This document shows, piece after piece, positions 45,028-55,400 of a stretch of DNA of 64,000 nt; position 1 is the stretch's first letter; every line of letters begins with the position of its first letter. Source of the stretch: Rebecca billardiae RCC1528. Lineage: Eukaryota; Haptophyta. Location: positions 1,674,001-1,738,000 of the forward strand of contig OZ251226.1 of the NCBI GenBank assembly GCA_965240325.2, written 5' to 3'. The notes under the pieces were generated by a model. It saw only the letters and a list, made by a program, of their open reading frames with translations. It did no database searches and was not told where the DNA came from. Made by a program: the position numbers and the translations under genes.

Positions 45028-45165
45028 TATCTTTTCCCCGGGCACTACAAGGGGCGGACCTACGGCCCGCCATAGAATGTTCGAACTCAGGGCTGGTGTT
45101 TGCTATTGGACCATGGCCATGCTTTGTCCTAAGTGTTACTAGCTTATTAAAGTTAAGGCGGACGA

Positions 45166-45512
45166 TTATGGCCCGCGGTGCAGGGCCGTGAGGGCGGAGC
45201 GCGCAGCGTGGAGCCCGCTCCGTGGGCCCTAACCACGTTTCAAAAAGATCTTTGATCAAGAAAAAAGGGACGGGGGACGATTTTCATGGCTGGAGGAGAC
45301 CGAGTTTCGAATTTTGAGACCCTCTCTAACACGCATCACGGCCGAAAAAGGTCGCGCCCACTGTAGTAAAGCGTGCGTATGGAGTGACGCCCGTCCAAAA
45401 AACTTCACGCCCTTTAGGATCCCTAACGTAACGAACCGTTACAAGCGATTTTTCCCGGCCAATGAGATTGCAGCAAGGTCCAATGAGCGATGACGTATCT
45501 AGATAGAGATTG
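45166..45512 (-). repeat. Dispersed repeat A, copy 2 (reverse orientation)
   Basis: Reverse complement of 33197-33527 with scattered substitutions and a different middle block (about 45326-45390). It lies about 140 bases from the break point of the pseudogene. A second short match to the right edge of copy 1 (GGCGGACCTACGGCCCGCCA) sits at 45054-45073. Confidence 0.8.
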
Positions 45513-46290
45513 CCGCGAACCGATGTGACCATGTACGTCCCTTGAATCAGTTGAATCAACTATTCAATCGCGCCGTGTCTGTATCAGGAGCCAACAGGGC
45601 AAGGGTCAGTAGCCGATGCGCCAACTTCGGCGTATCTCAATACGATCTGACACGAGTCTGGACCGGACGGCTGCCCAGCAAAGCCAAACCTTGGTTGCTG
45701 CGCACTCTCCGCGAGAGCCGCCGGGGCGAGCCGCACGAGCGACCGACGGGTGAGGACGGCGATGGGCAGGTGCGCGCGGCGAGTTGCGCCTGGAGCGCGC
45801 GGCTGTGGCGGGTCCCGACTGCCGTCGACATCGCGTTCGTGCCCCCGCTCACTCCGCGCGCCCCCGCCGCCCCGTGTCGATGCCTGCGCGCGGCCGCGCG
45901 CGTCGCCCGGGGCGCCCCGGCCGCGCCGCGGCAGCCGCCCTGTATTCGGGCTCTCGCAAGCTCGGGGGCAGCGGCGCCTGAGACCGGACTGATCGATCTC
46001 TGAGTCTTCGACTTCACCACGCGCCGCCCTTGCCATGCCTTTCCGGGGAGCGCCGACGATCCGAGTCCATCGTCGACGGTCGACTCTGAGCGAGGGCTAC
46101 GCCTCGGAACTGAACGGTACTCTACGAGGAGGACGAGCTGCGCGGGCGACGGTGGTGCGTGCCGTCCCCAGAGCTGGCTGTGCCTCTGCAACGCGTGCCG
46201 AGCCTGATCGAGGTGTGTCAGCCCGTGCACGCGCGGCGTGCGCGAACGATCCGTGACTGCGGTGCCCTCGAACCTCGGCACTGCGTGCTC
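45513..46290. other. Accessory region, no supported gene
   Basis: GC-rich with several short overlapping ORFs on both strands, none with a recognisable domain. Confidence 0.35.
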
Positions 46291-46295
46291 CCTCG

Positions 46296-46598
46296 GGCTG
46301 TCAGCTCCGCGTGGCCTGGCGTGCACGTAGAGTTGCGCTCATGCGTCGATCACGCCTCGCGCCCGCCTGTCGGCCGTCGCGCAGGCGCTGGTCGAACCCT
46401 ACTCGGACCAGTGCAAATCCGATCTAACTATCCTGGCGCTGCCGGTGCGCGGTGACCCGGGACAGCGGTCAGTCAGCAGCAGCGGCCCGAACGAATCCGC
46501 GGCCCCGCACCGTGCTCCCTGGCTGTCAGCTTCGCGTGGCCTGGCGTGCACGTGGAGTCGCGCTCATGCGTCGATCACGCCTCGTCGCATCCGCCTGT
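46296..46598. repeat. Spaced direct duplication of about 75 bases
   Basis: The block at 46296-46370 (GGCTGTCAGCTCCGCGTGGC...) recurs with a few changes at 46521-46598, about 225 bases apart. The second copy runs straight into repeat B copy 2. Confidence 0.7.
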
Positions 46599-46806
46599 AC
46601 ACAATCGGCGCCGCGCCGGCGGCTGCGAAGAGTGTGATGGGCCCGCCCGGCCGCGGCGCGGCGGGCGGCGGCGCGCCGCTGGAGTCTAGTTGTACGGGCA
46701 TGCAACTCCGGGTCTGTCAATAGACGACTGCGACGGAGGGTGCACCGCCACCGCGGGCCCTGAACTACGTTCGTTCTACGGAAAAGGACCGCGGAACGCG
46801 GTCATT
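46594..46806 (+). repeat. Dispersed repeat B, copy 2
   Basis: Forward copy of the element whose reverse complement is at 31277-31485. Its right 56 bases form the left arm of the palindrome at 46751-46865. Confidence 0.8.
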
Positions 46807-46865
46807 AATAATGACCGCGTTCCGCGGTCCTTTTCCGTAGAACCAACGCAGTTGGGGGCCCGCGG
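46751..46865. repeat. Long palindrome: 56-bp arms, 3-bp loop
   Basis: Left arm 46751-46806 and right arm 46810-46865 are reverse complements except for about five positions. The core GGTTCTACGG/GAAAAGGACCGCGGAACGCGG is perfect. The loop is AAT. It looks like two repeat B ends meeting head to head, or a MITE-type hairpin. Confidence 0.85.
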
Positions 46866-47042
46866 CGCAGTGGTTGAGAATGAGACCGTGACGTCGTCAA
46901 TCCGCACGGTCTGGCGTCTGCCTGGCAGTCAGACAGGCCGAGCCGCACCGTCTCGGAGAGTGAGTGAGAGTCAGACCCGTCCGTCGGACTCGCGGCGCGT
47001 GAATGGGCGCGCCGACGGCCAAGGGTGGCACGGGACACCAGC

Positions 47043-47144
47043 GGACGGGCCGCGCGGGGAAGCGGGGCGGCGCGCGCGCAGGGCGAGAGGCGCGGACGGG
47101 CCGCGCGGGGAAGCGGGGCGGCGCGCGTGCAGGGCGAGAGGCGC
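47043..47144. repeat. Tandem duplication of an about 51-base GC-rich unit
   Basis: GGACGGGCCGCGCGGGGAAG and the following sequence occur twice in tandem with one or two differences. Confidence 0.75.
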
Positions 47145-47187
47145 CGCGCGGCGCGGGCCGGCGCGTGCGCGCGCGCGCGCGCACCTG

Positions 47188-47740
47188 CTAGAGGTGCTCG
47201 CGCTGCGCCATGCGCTCGACGAAGGGCCGCTGGTCGCTCAGCCGGCGCGCCTCGGGCCGGCATAGCGAGAGCGCGCGCCACTGCTGCCCGCCCACGCTGC
47301 GCAGCCACGCGCAGACCGAGCGGAGCTCGGGGTGGGACGAAGCGAGTGGCGTGTCGCGCCCGCCGCCAGGCGCACGCGTGCCCTGCTCCGCACCGCGCCG
47401 CCGTGCTCGCCCGCCGCCTGCTCCGCCGCGTCGGCCTCGAGGATGGCGGCGGCCAGCGGCAGGCTGAGCGGCGCGCGCTCGCCCACCGTAGCTTCGAGGG
47501 CCGTCCACACCTGCTCGAGCTGCTGCAGGGCGTGGACAAGGGCAGCGCGCGCGCCCAGCGCATCCGTGCCGCGTGACGCAGCGCGTCGAGCTCGGCGTCT
47601 CGCTTCGCCAGCTCGGCGCCCAGCGCCTCTGCGCGCACGCGTCGAGCTCGGCGTCGCGCTTTGCCAGCTCGGCGCCCAGCGCCTTCACGCGCACGTGCTC
47701 GTGTATCTGCGCGCGCACGGCCTGCGCGCCGCCGCCCATC
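47188..47740 (-). pseudogene. Decayed coiled-coil gene fragment broken by a 56-bp tandem duplication
   Basis: On the minus strand the phrase ALGAELAKRDAELDA is encoded twice, in two different frames, because a 56-base unit (47583-47638 and 47639-47694) is duplicated and 56 is not a multiple of three. Further down, the coding-like stretch VHALQQLEQVWTALEATVGERAPLSLPLAAAILEADAAEQ lies in another frame after a GC-repeat slip near 47550. The ending LRSVCAWLRSVGGQQWRALSLCRPEARRLSDQRPFVERMAQREHL is again in a different frame and stops at 47188. Read together these look like one former alpha-helical protein with at least two frame breaks. The family is not recognised. Confidence 0.4.
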
Positions 47741-48774
47741 TGCGCGCGCAGACTCGGACTCGTCGCGGCTGGCTGCTAGGGAGTGCTAGGGTGCGCGCCG
47801 CGTAGTCGATGGCCAAGGCCTGCAGCCAGCGCGCCTGCACCGAGAAAAGAAGGCGCGGCACGCGCGCTATAACCCAGTCCACGCAGACACGCGAGCGCGT
47901 GCTGGAGCGGCGCGCCGGGGCAACCGTCCACGTCGGCCGCGCGGGAGCCGCAGGTACTCTCGCGTGCCTGCGCGACGCAGCGCGCACGCACAGCGAAACG
48001 GGCGCGGGGTAGAATTCAGGAGAGCGCCGCCGCCCGCGCACCACCCCACCGAGAGTGCGCACATGCGCACGCCACGACATGGCACGACATGGCGCACGAG
48101 TCGGACGCAACGCCCGACAGACAGAAGCCTTCGAAAATCCGCGCGCGCCCGCAAACGCGGCCGCGCGCGCGGGCGGGCGCGCGGGCGGGCGTGCGCCACC
48201 CGCGCGGGAGGCGCCCGCGGCCGCGCGGGCGGCGCGCGCGCGGCGCGCGCTCCGCGCGGTCGTCCACACCGATGGCGGTCGATCGAGGGCGACGAGGGCT
48301 CGCCCCGTTTTGGAGCGAGCGCGTGCCGCGCGCCCCCTGGCCCCCAACTGGGTATGATAATACCCACAATTACCCAAAATGACCTTATGCCCCCAACACC
48401 GTTAGCGAGCCAATGTACTGATATGATAGACTGAACGAGAGTACCCACAATTACCCAATATACTCCAGTAGTGAATACGACCCCGACGAAGCCAATATAT
48501 ATCGGTTGGTTACTTCACTGATCCCGTAAGGACGTGCAAAAATAGCCTCAAAGAAGTGGTGGTTGGTTGGGGGCTGGCCAGGGTAGGGCTGGAGGCTTCG
48601 GCCGCCAGTCTGATCACCCGGAGCCCGTTATAAAGGGGAATTTAGGAGAAGCTGACGCTTGTATTGGACTTGTAACCGTCCTACTTCACACAGAAGTGAA
48701 CTCTCACGCCCGGCCGTCCACGATTGATTAGGGGAATGTCGTGGACGCGGTTTTTTTCTCCGTGATGCATCTGT
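47741..48774. other. Accessory region, no supported gene
   Basis: Minus-strand ORFs around 47800-48380 include a short helix-like phrase (ARWLQALAIDYAARTLA) that could be an upstream exon of the decayed gene, but no splice model is convincing. 48140-48260 is nearly pure GC alternation. Confidence 0.3.
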
Positions 48775-48929
48775 AGAGAGGGTCTCAAAATTCGAAACTC
48801 GGTCTCCGCCAGCCCTAAAAATCGGCCCCCGCGTCCCTTTTTCTTGATCAAAGATCTTTTTGAAACGTGGTTCCGGCCCGCTGGTGCGGGCTCCACGCTG
48901 CGCGCTCCGCCCTGCACCGCGGGCCATAA
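48775..48929 (+). repeat. Dispersed repeat A, copy 3 (right half only)
   Basis: Matches the right half of copy 1, from AGGGTCTCAAAATTCGAAAC through the CTTGATCAAAGATC core to the CCGCGGGCCATAA end, and is followed by a short TA run. Confidence 0.8.
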
Positions 48930-49363
48930 TATATATACGGCGCGGGGCGGGAGAATCTCTCATACAAACTACGTACGCAATCAACCCGCCGTAACAAGGG
49001 GGGTGAATGCCATTCATACAGTACATAATAGCAGCAGGCTCATTTCCCCCTGCTAAAGCCCCTCACCTGCCTGCGCCGGTCTGTTTTGTGGCGGTGTCTT
49101 TGTGCAGTGTTGGATGGCGTCAATCACGCCTTAACCAAGTGTGCACGTTAAAACATAGTAAACTGTACAAAATCCCCATCACCATCACGCGCGCCATTAT
49201 TTTTTGGATTTTGCGGTGCACGTAGTGCGCCGCCCCCCCCGGCTTTCGCTCACGCTCAGACCTTTCGGGGGGGCCGTGCGCCATAAATGACGGCTCAGCA
49301 CGGTCTCTGGCCACGCTCACGGCCGGCGGAGCTGCGGGTCGCAATCGTCGTCCTCGACGTGCA
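48930..49363. other. Intergenic region with repeat C and a C/G-run inverted repeat
   Basis: Carries repeat C copy 2 (49133-49169) and, at about 49213-49280, C-run and G-run arms (GCCGCCCCCCCCGG, TTTCGGGGGGGCC) that can pair across a 30-base loop. No gene. Confidence 0.5.
49133..49169 (+). repeat. Dispersed short repeat C, copy 2
   Basis: AACCAAGTGTGCACGTT then AAAACATAGTAAACTGTA, nearly the same as 42076-42113. Confidence 0.65.
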
Positions 49364-52102
49364 TCACGCGTCGGTTAGCATCGCCTCGAGCAGATCCCGC
49401 ACGTACTCGAGCCGCTCGGCCGCCTGCTGCGTGCGTAGCATCTTGTCGATCATCGGCAGCGGGAGCGCGGCGCGGTGCCGCGAGCCGTCGAGCGCGGCAT
49501 TGCACGCTTCCATGTGCTCGACCCACGCGGCGCACAGCGCAAAGCTCGCCGTGAGCGGGTCGTCGAGGTGCGCCTCGACGCTGGCGAGCGACGAGGCGAG
49601 CAGATGCCCCAAGCCGCCGCCGAGCTCGTCCGAGTCGTCCGCGGCGTCTGCGTGCACGCCGTCGGCGCGCACCCGGCGGAAGCCTATCGGCGCGGCGTGC
49701 TGCTGCAGCGGGTCCGAGCGTAGGAGCTCGACGAGCGCGTCGAGCTCTGCGCGCGCACGCGCGAGCGCCGTCTCGTCCGTCGCGTCTACAAATGTATGCG
49801 CCGGCACGAGGCACAGACCGAAGCCGAGAGGCACCGCCACCTTTGGGCCGGCGACAAAGCGCTCTGTGCCCCGCAGCGTGACCAAGCACCCGGCGGCGTC
49901 CATGTGCGCGCGCACCACGCGGCCGAGGACGCCCGGCGTGCCGTGCTGACGGGGTAGCACGCCCACGCTCGCGCCTGTCGCCGCGCAGTAGCGCGCCAAG
50001 AGCCTCTCGTGAGGTAGCGTGAGCGTGTACGTGCGCTCGGCCCCCGGGAGCAGCGGCGGGCGCATGAGGCTGACCGCGAGAAGGGCCACCGCCTCGGGCA
50101 GCAACGAGCCGTTCAGCTCGATGCCCTTGGCGCCGTGGACAGCGTGCCAGTCGCCCGCGTCAGGCGCGCGCACGCCCGCGAGCGCGCGCGGCAGGTACGC
50201 CTCCGCCTGCGCCAATGTTCGGCGCACGCGCGCGGGCAGCGGGCTCGCTGCGAGCTCGGCGCGCGGCTCGTCCCCACCGCCTCCGCCGCCGCCCACGCCG
50301 GCCTTGTCCGGCATCAGCGCGGCGAAGTCGGCGGCGCACGCATACATGACACTGGGCGGTACTCCCGGACTTTTGGCGGAGGGCTCCGTGGCTCCAGGAC
50401 TGTCGGTGGCAGCGGGCGCGCGCGGGCGGAGGAGCGCGAGCGCGGCGCCGCTCCGGTGCACGTGCGAGCGCTGCGCGCCCGCGCCGATCGGCGCGATCGG
50501 CGCCGACGCGTGCATCACGACGAGCGGCAGCGGCGGCAGCGGCGCGCCGCTGCAGTCGTCGTCGGCGTCGGCCGCGGCGGGGTCAGCGCTGCTGCGCACA
50601 GGTGCGCCGCGCGCCGCGTTCGCAGCTAGCGTGACTGTGGCTGCATCGATGCCGGGCACGCCAAAGTTCGGCCCGCCGCGCTCGCCCACCTCGTGCGGGG
50701 CCACGCGGTCGAGCGCGCCGAAAAGCAGCGCGCCGCACGCGTTGCGCAGCGCAGGTGCCGCGTGCGCAAGTGCGAACGATGCATCGGCCATCGCGAACCC
50801 AGGCGAGGATGCGCACAGCGCGATGCGCACGCCCGAGACACACACGCCCTCCGAATCGGGCGCGACGAGCGCGCCTTGCGCACGCTCGCCCCCGCCCTCC
50901 GCGCGCTGCTGCGCGTCCGCGCCGCCACTGCCAAGGCCCTTGCCGTCGTCAGTGTCGGCGGCGTCGTCGTCGGCTGCGTCGGCGAGGCTGCCCATGCTGT
51001 CTATCGACGGCGGTGGGCGTGTGCCGATGAGACACAGGGGCACCCAAGGCAGGCGGTTGGCTTCGTCTTCTGGCCCATCCCACCCCTTCCTACTCGCGTG
51101 CCCACCCGCCCACGCCGCCATATCTTCCTGCGCGCGCGGCGGCAGCTGCGCGCCCCAGCGCGCTCGGCGCAGATCCAGGTGCCCGCTCTGCACCACTGCC
51201 AGCTGCTCAAACTCGAGCTCGCCCTCGCTGCCGAGGTGTGTGAGGCGGACGGAGCGCGGCGCACCGCTCGAGCCGCCGCCGCCAAAACTGAAGCGCGCCT
51301 CGCTCACCATTTGCGGCGCGGGGTGCAGCCCGCCGCCCAATAGCACCGTGTCGACAGTTACATCTCCAGAGAGGGCCACACCGACCAGGCCGTGCGACAG
51401 CACGCGCCCAGCGCCAAACACGTGCGCGGTGTGTGCGGCGTGCGCGAGGGGCTCGGCATCGAGCCCGCCGCCGAGCGCGTGCACCGCTCGCCCCTCCGCG
51501 TACGCCACCGCGCCCAGCTTGGGCGACTCGGGGAAGAGCACGTCGAGCGAGCGGAGCAGCGGCGCCGTGTCGAAGCACGGGCTGCCGAACAAGAAGAAGG
51601 ATGGAGGAGAGGAGCCGGGCCCTTGGAGCCGCTCGTGCATGCGCGAGAGCGGCGGGAGCTCAGCGTGCGAGAGGGCGAAGAGCTCCACCTCCACGCGCGG
51701 GAGCCACGCCGCGCACACCGAGAGCGCGCGTTCGGCTGTGCCCTCGGCCGCGGCCGCGCCCCATGCGTCTGCTGTGGCCTGCGAGAGCGCGCCCGCGGAG
51801 CAGCCGAGCGTGATGGCGGGGAGGCGCGCGTCGTGCGCGGCAAGGCGCTCGAGCACGTCGCCCGGCGCGTGCCCACGCGTCCACACGAACAGCAAGTCGG
51901 CGCCCGCCGCGCCCGCCTCGGCGACGCACGCGTCGATGGCGGCGGCCGTGGACTCGGCCGACGAGAGCGCGCTCGCCATGCGCAGCTCGGCGGGCGGCGC
52001 GGGCGCGACGGCGGTCGAGCTGAGCGCCCGGCGGCAGCCACGCGCTAGCCCGCTCCGAGCGGGCGCGCGCGCCCACCGGCGGGCGACGAGCCTAATCATC
52101 AA
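49364..52102 (-). CDS. Mitochondrion-targeted FIST-domain protein with C-terminal LON substrate-binding-like domain
   Basis: An intronless 912-aa ORF. The N-terminus MMIRLVARRWARAPARSGLARGCRRALSS is Arg-rich with no acids, a typical mitochondrial presequence. Residues about 40-260 resemble the FIST sensory domain: ASALSSAESTAAAIDACVAEAG...ADLLFVWTRGH...LPAITLGCSAGALS, with LGGGLDAE and GLVGVALSGDV further on. A middle part (about 400-480; RIALCASSPGFAMADA, CGALLFGALDR) resembles the C-terminal half of FIST. Residues about 675-770 look like a LON N-terminal substrate-binding domain (RPPLLPGAERTYTLTLPHERLLARYC, GTPGVLGRVV, GCLVTLRGTERFVAG), followed by a helical tail like the LON domain's second half. 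FIST binds small ligands; LON-N domains bind unfolded clients. No AAA or protease domain is present. Both assignments are motif-level. Confidence 0.65.
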   Translation of the reverse strand: MMIRLVARRWARAPARSGLARGCRRALSSTAVAPAPPAELRMASALSSAESTAAAIDACVAEAGAAGADLLFVWTRGHAPGDVLERLAAHDARLPAITLGCSAGALSQATADAWGAAAAEGTAERALSVCAAWLPRVEVELFALSHAELPPLSRMHERLQGPGSSPPSFFLFGSPCFDTAPLLRSLDVLFPESPKLGAVAYAEGRAVHALGGGLDAEPLAHAAHTAHVFGAGRVLSHGLVGVALSGDVTVDTVLLGGGLHPAPQMVSEARFSFGGGGSSGAPRSVRLTHLGSEGELEFEQLAVVQSGHLDLRRARWGAQLPPRAQEDMAAWAGGHASRKGWDGPEDEANRLPWVPLCLIGTRPPPSIDSMGSLADAADDDAADTDDGKGLGSGGADAQQRAEGGGERAQGALVAPDSEGVCVSGVRIALCASSPGFAMADASFALAHAAPALRNACGALLFGALDRVAPHEVGERGGPNFGVPGIDAATVTLAANAARGAPVRSSADPAAADADDDCSGAPLPPLPLVVMHASAPIAPIGAGAQRSHVHRSGAALALLRPRAPAATDSPGATEPSAKSPGVPPSVMYACAADFAALMPDKAGVGGGGGGGDEPRAELAASPLPARVRRTLAQAEAYLPRALAGVRAPDAGDWHAVHGAKGIELNGSLLPEAVALLAVSLMRPPLLPGAERTYTLTLPHERLLARYCAATGASVGVLPRQHGTPGVLGRVVRAHMDAAGCLVTLRGTERFVAGPKVAVPLGFGLCLVPAHTFVDATDETALARARAELDALVELLRSDPLQQHAAPIGFRRVRADGVHADAADDSDELGGGLGHLLASSLASVEAHLDDPLTASFALCAAWVEHMEACNAALDGSRHRAALPLPMIDKMLRTQQAAERLEYVRDLLEAMLTDA

Positions 52103-52405
52103 CTACCGCGCGTGCTGCTGTCTCCCGGTGGACGCGCGCGTCGGAGCGTGGTTGCCCGCGTCGGAGGCAGCGCACTGAGCTGAGAGCGGCGCCGTCGCGC
52201 CGGGCCGCCGACCCACCCGGCGATGAGTGTCGACGATTATTTTCTCGATTATGCGGGCCCGGACCCGGACCCGGACTCTCCACTCCGGAGGGCCCGTGTA
52301 CCAACCCGCGAGCGCGAACCACGATGGCGGCGCATCCAACCATACGCTAGGGGAGCCTGCGCCGCCATGATCTAGCTGCCGCCCGTCATCATCAGCGTGT
52401 CATCG

Positions 52406-55400
52406 TCAAGTACGCGCAGCGTCCCACGCGACGCGACGGAACGGCCCGCCCGTACGGCCCGCGAGCGGATGCACCGACCACGAAGGCGGCTGCGCGGCCG
52501 CTCTGGCGGCGGCTCGCGACAGCCGTGCGCGCGGCGGCGACTGCTCGTAATCAGCAGAGGCGGACGACGACGAGACCAGAGCCGAATCGTCGAATGACGG
52601 TGGCCCTGGCGGCCAGTGCCGATCATGATGGCTGCTGCGCCTCCACGCCCCGCCCTGCCCCCTCGGCTCGTCGTCGTCCGCCGGCGGCGGCGGCTCCTCC
52701 GGCCGCGGCAGCGGGCGCAGCCCGGGCGTGGGGATGGCTGCGGGCTGCGGCGGGAAGAACGCACGGCTCGGGCTGGCAGCGCGCAAGCGCCGGCCTTCGG
52801 GCGACCCCGCGCGTGCCGCTGGCGTACTGCTCGGCGCGAGCGTGCTGCGTGGCGCGCTCTGTGCCCGCGGCGGCGAGGCAGGCGGCCGCGGCGGCGGCGG
52901 AGCGGCGGCCGCCGCCCGCGCGCCGAGCGCGGCCCGCCTCCGGCCTCGCTCGGCGTCGAGCGCCCGCTGCGCGGCGCCCAGCTGCGCGCGCGCCCTCGCC
53001 AGCTCGGCCGCCGTGCGCGCCTGCGCCGCGCGTAGCTGCTCGAGCTCGTCAGCAAGCGCGTGCGGCGGCGCGCGCGCGCGGGCGAGCTCCGATCGGGCCG
53101 CGGCCGCCTCGGCCTCGGCGCGGTCGAGCTCGCCCTCGAGCTCGCGACGCTCGGCGCCGGCGCGCAGCTCGCGCGAGAGCGCGAGGGCGGCGCTCTTCCG
53201 CTCGCGCGACGCCAGCGCCGCCTCCGCGGCCACCGCTCGCTGCGCGGCGGCCGCCGCGTCCTCGCGCGCGCGCGCCGTCGCCGCGGCCGCCGCGGCCGCC
53301 TCCCTCTCCGTGCGCGCGCGCGCCGCATCTGCCTTGGCCGCGAGCGCGCGCGCGCGGTCGGCCTGCGAGCGCGCGGCGGCGGCCTCGGAGTGCGCACGCG
53401 CCGCGAGCGCGGCGTGCTGCTCGGCTACGCGCGCACCGGCGTCGGCCGCGCCGGGCGACCTCGGCGGCTCGGCGGCGGCGTGGCCGGCGCGCGCGCTCGG
53501 GTCGGCGCGCGCGGCGCGCGCCGCGCGCGCCGCGCGCTCGTGCGTCGCCGCGCGGCTGCGGTGGCGCTGCGCATCCGCACGCGCCTCGGCGAGCTGCTCG
53601 GTGAGGGAGGCGAGCTGCGCCTCGAGCAGCGCGCGCGGTAGCGGGCCGTCGGCCGAGTCCGCCTCGCTCCCATCGGCCTCCGCCCCACCGTCGTGCCCGC
53701 GTCTCGCAACGGCGTCGGCATCGGCGGCCGCGGCGGCGGCCGCGAGCGCGGCGCGCGCCGCCGACGCGTCGGCTGTCGCCTTTGCCGCCGCCCTACCGAG
53801 CGCGGTGCGGCGGGCGCGCTCCGAGTCGAGCGAGCGCTCGAGCAGGGCGACGCGGCGCGCCGCGTCGGCGCTCTCTCGCACCGCCTCGTCGCGCTCCGCG
53901 CGCGCGCTCGCCGCCGCCGCCGAGATCACCGCAGGCGCCTTGGCTGCGCGCGCCGCGCGCACGGCCGCGGCATCCGAGGCGGCACGCGCGACCGCGGCCG
54001 AGCGCGTGCCGGCAAGGGCGGCGAGCGCCTCGGCGGCGCGGGCGGCCTCCGCCGCTGCGGCCCAGCGAAGGAGCGCGCGGCTTGCGGAGAGCGCGGCGCT
54101 GCGCTCGAGCGCGCCGCCGATCAGCGCCGCGCCCGCCGCGTGCGAGCCGCGCGCGCGCGCGTCAGCCACTGCAACACGAACGTCTACGGCCGTGGCGGCG
54201 CGCTCGGCGACTGCGCGCGCGCGCGCAGCCGCGGCGTCTGCGCGGCCGGCGCGGTCGACGGCGCGCGCCCAGGTGCGCAGCGCGTGCGCGGCGGCGGCGC
54301 GCGGGCCTCGATCGGCGTCGAGCCGAGCAAGCACGCCGCCGAGCCGCCGCGCGCGCGCCGCACCCGCCGCCTCGATCGCCGCCGCCGCTCGCGCCCAGCT
54401 CAGCAGAGCGCGCGCCGCCGCGGCGCGCCGCGCCGCGCGCGCCTCGCGCACACGCAGAACACGCAGCGCGCACGCGGCGCCGCGCGGCGTGCGCGGGCGT
54501 GGCGGCGGCGGCGGGGCCGGCGGCGGCGGGTGCGCGGCGGTCGCCTCCGCCACCGCCGCCGCCGCCGCCTGCCGCGCGCCCTCCGCGTCGGCGCGCGCCG
54601 CGCTCAGCTGCTGCGTCAGCGAGCGCGCGTGCGCCGACGCCGCCTCGCGCCGCGCCGCCTCTGCCGCGGTGCGCGCGCGCTCGGCCGTGAGATGGCGCTC
54701 GGCGTCGGCGGCGCGCGCGCGCGCCTCTTCGGCCTCGGCGAGCGCACGGCGGGACTCCGCCTCGAGCGCGAGCGGCCGCGCCCCGAGCGCCACGCGCGCG
54801 CGCCGCAGCTCAGCGCTGGCGGCCGCGGCGCGCGCGGCCGTCTCGCCGCTGCCCATCGCGGCCGCGGCCTGCCGCCACGCGCCGAGCGCGCCGCCGAGCG
54901 CGGCGGCGTGCGCGCCCGCCGCCACGGCGCGGAGGCGCGCGGCCGCGAGCTGCGCGGGGAGTGCCGAGCGCACGAGCACGGCGTAGTGCCACCGGACCAG
55001 CGCCGCGCCGAGCTGTGCGCGCGCCGCGCCCGCCGCCGCGCGCCGCACCGCCGCCGCGCCCGCCGCCACGCGCCGTGCCAGCGCGCTCACGGCTGCGGCG
55101 GCGTGCGCCCAGCCACGGAGCGCGCGCGCGGCGCACAGCTCGTCATGCGCGGCAAGCCAGCGGCGCAGCGCGGCCACGCGCAGCTGCCGCCGCTGCGCGA
55201 GCGCGTGCGCGTGCGGCCAGCGCGCCGCTTCCGAGACCACGGGCGTCGGCCGCGTGTGCTCATCGCGGGCGCGCGCCGCCTCGCCGCGCGGTGCGCCGGC
55301 GGCAGCAGCGGCAGCGTCGGGCGGCGCAGGCGCGCGGTGCGCGGCGCGCAGAGCGGGCTCGGCGGATCGGGAGCGGCGGAGGCCAGTGGCTCCGCGGGCT

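Noticed and set aside
42746-45259. An 837-codon ORF starting in repeat A and reading through the duplicate
   Set aside because: Its first part (45259 to about 44660) is out of frame with the parent protein and begins inside a dispersed repeat; the 4-base deletion explains why the frame stays open. Called a pseudogene instead.
46594-46865. Clustered short repeats considered as a CRISPR array
   Set aside because: No regular repeat-spacer spacing; the host is eukaryotic and the units are palindromic or tandem duplications.
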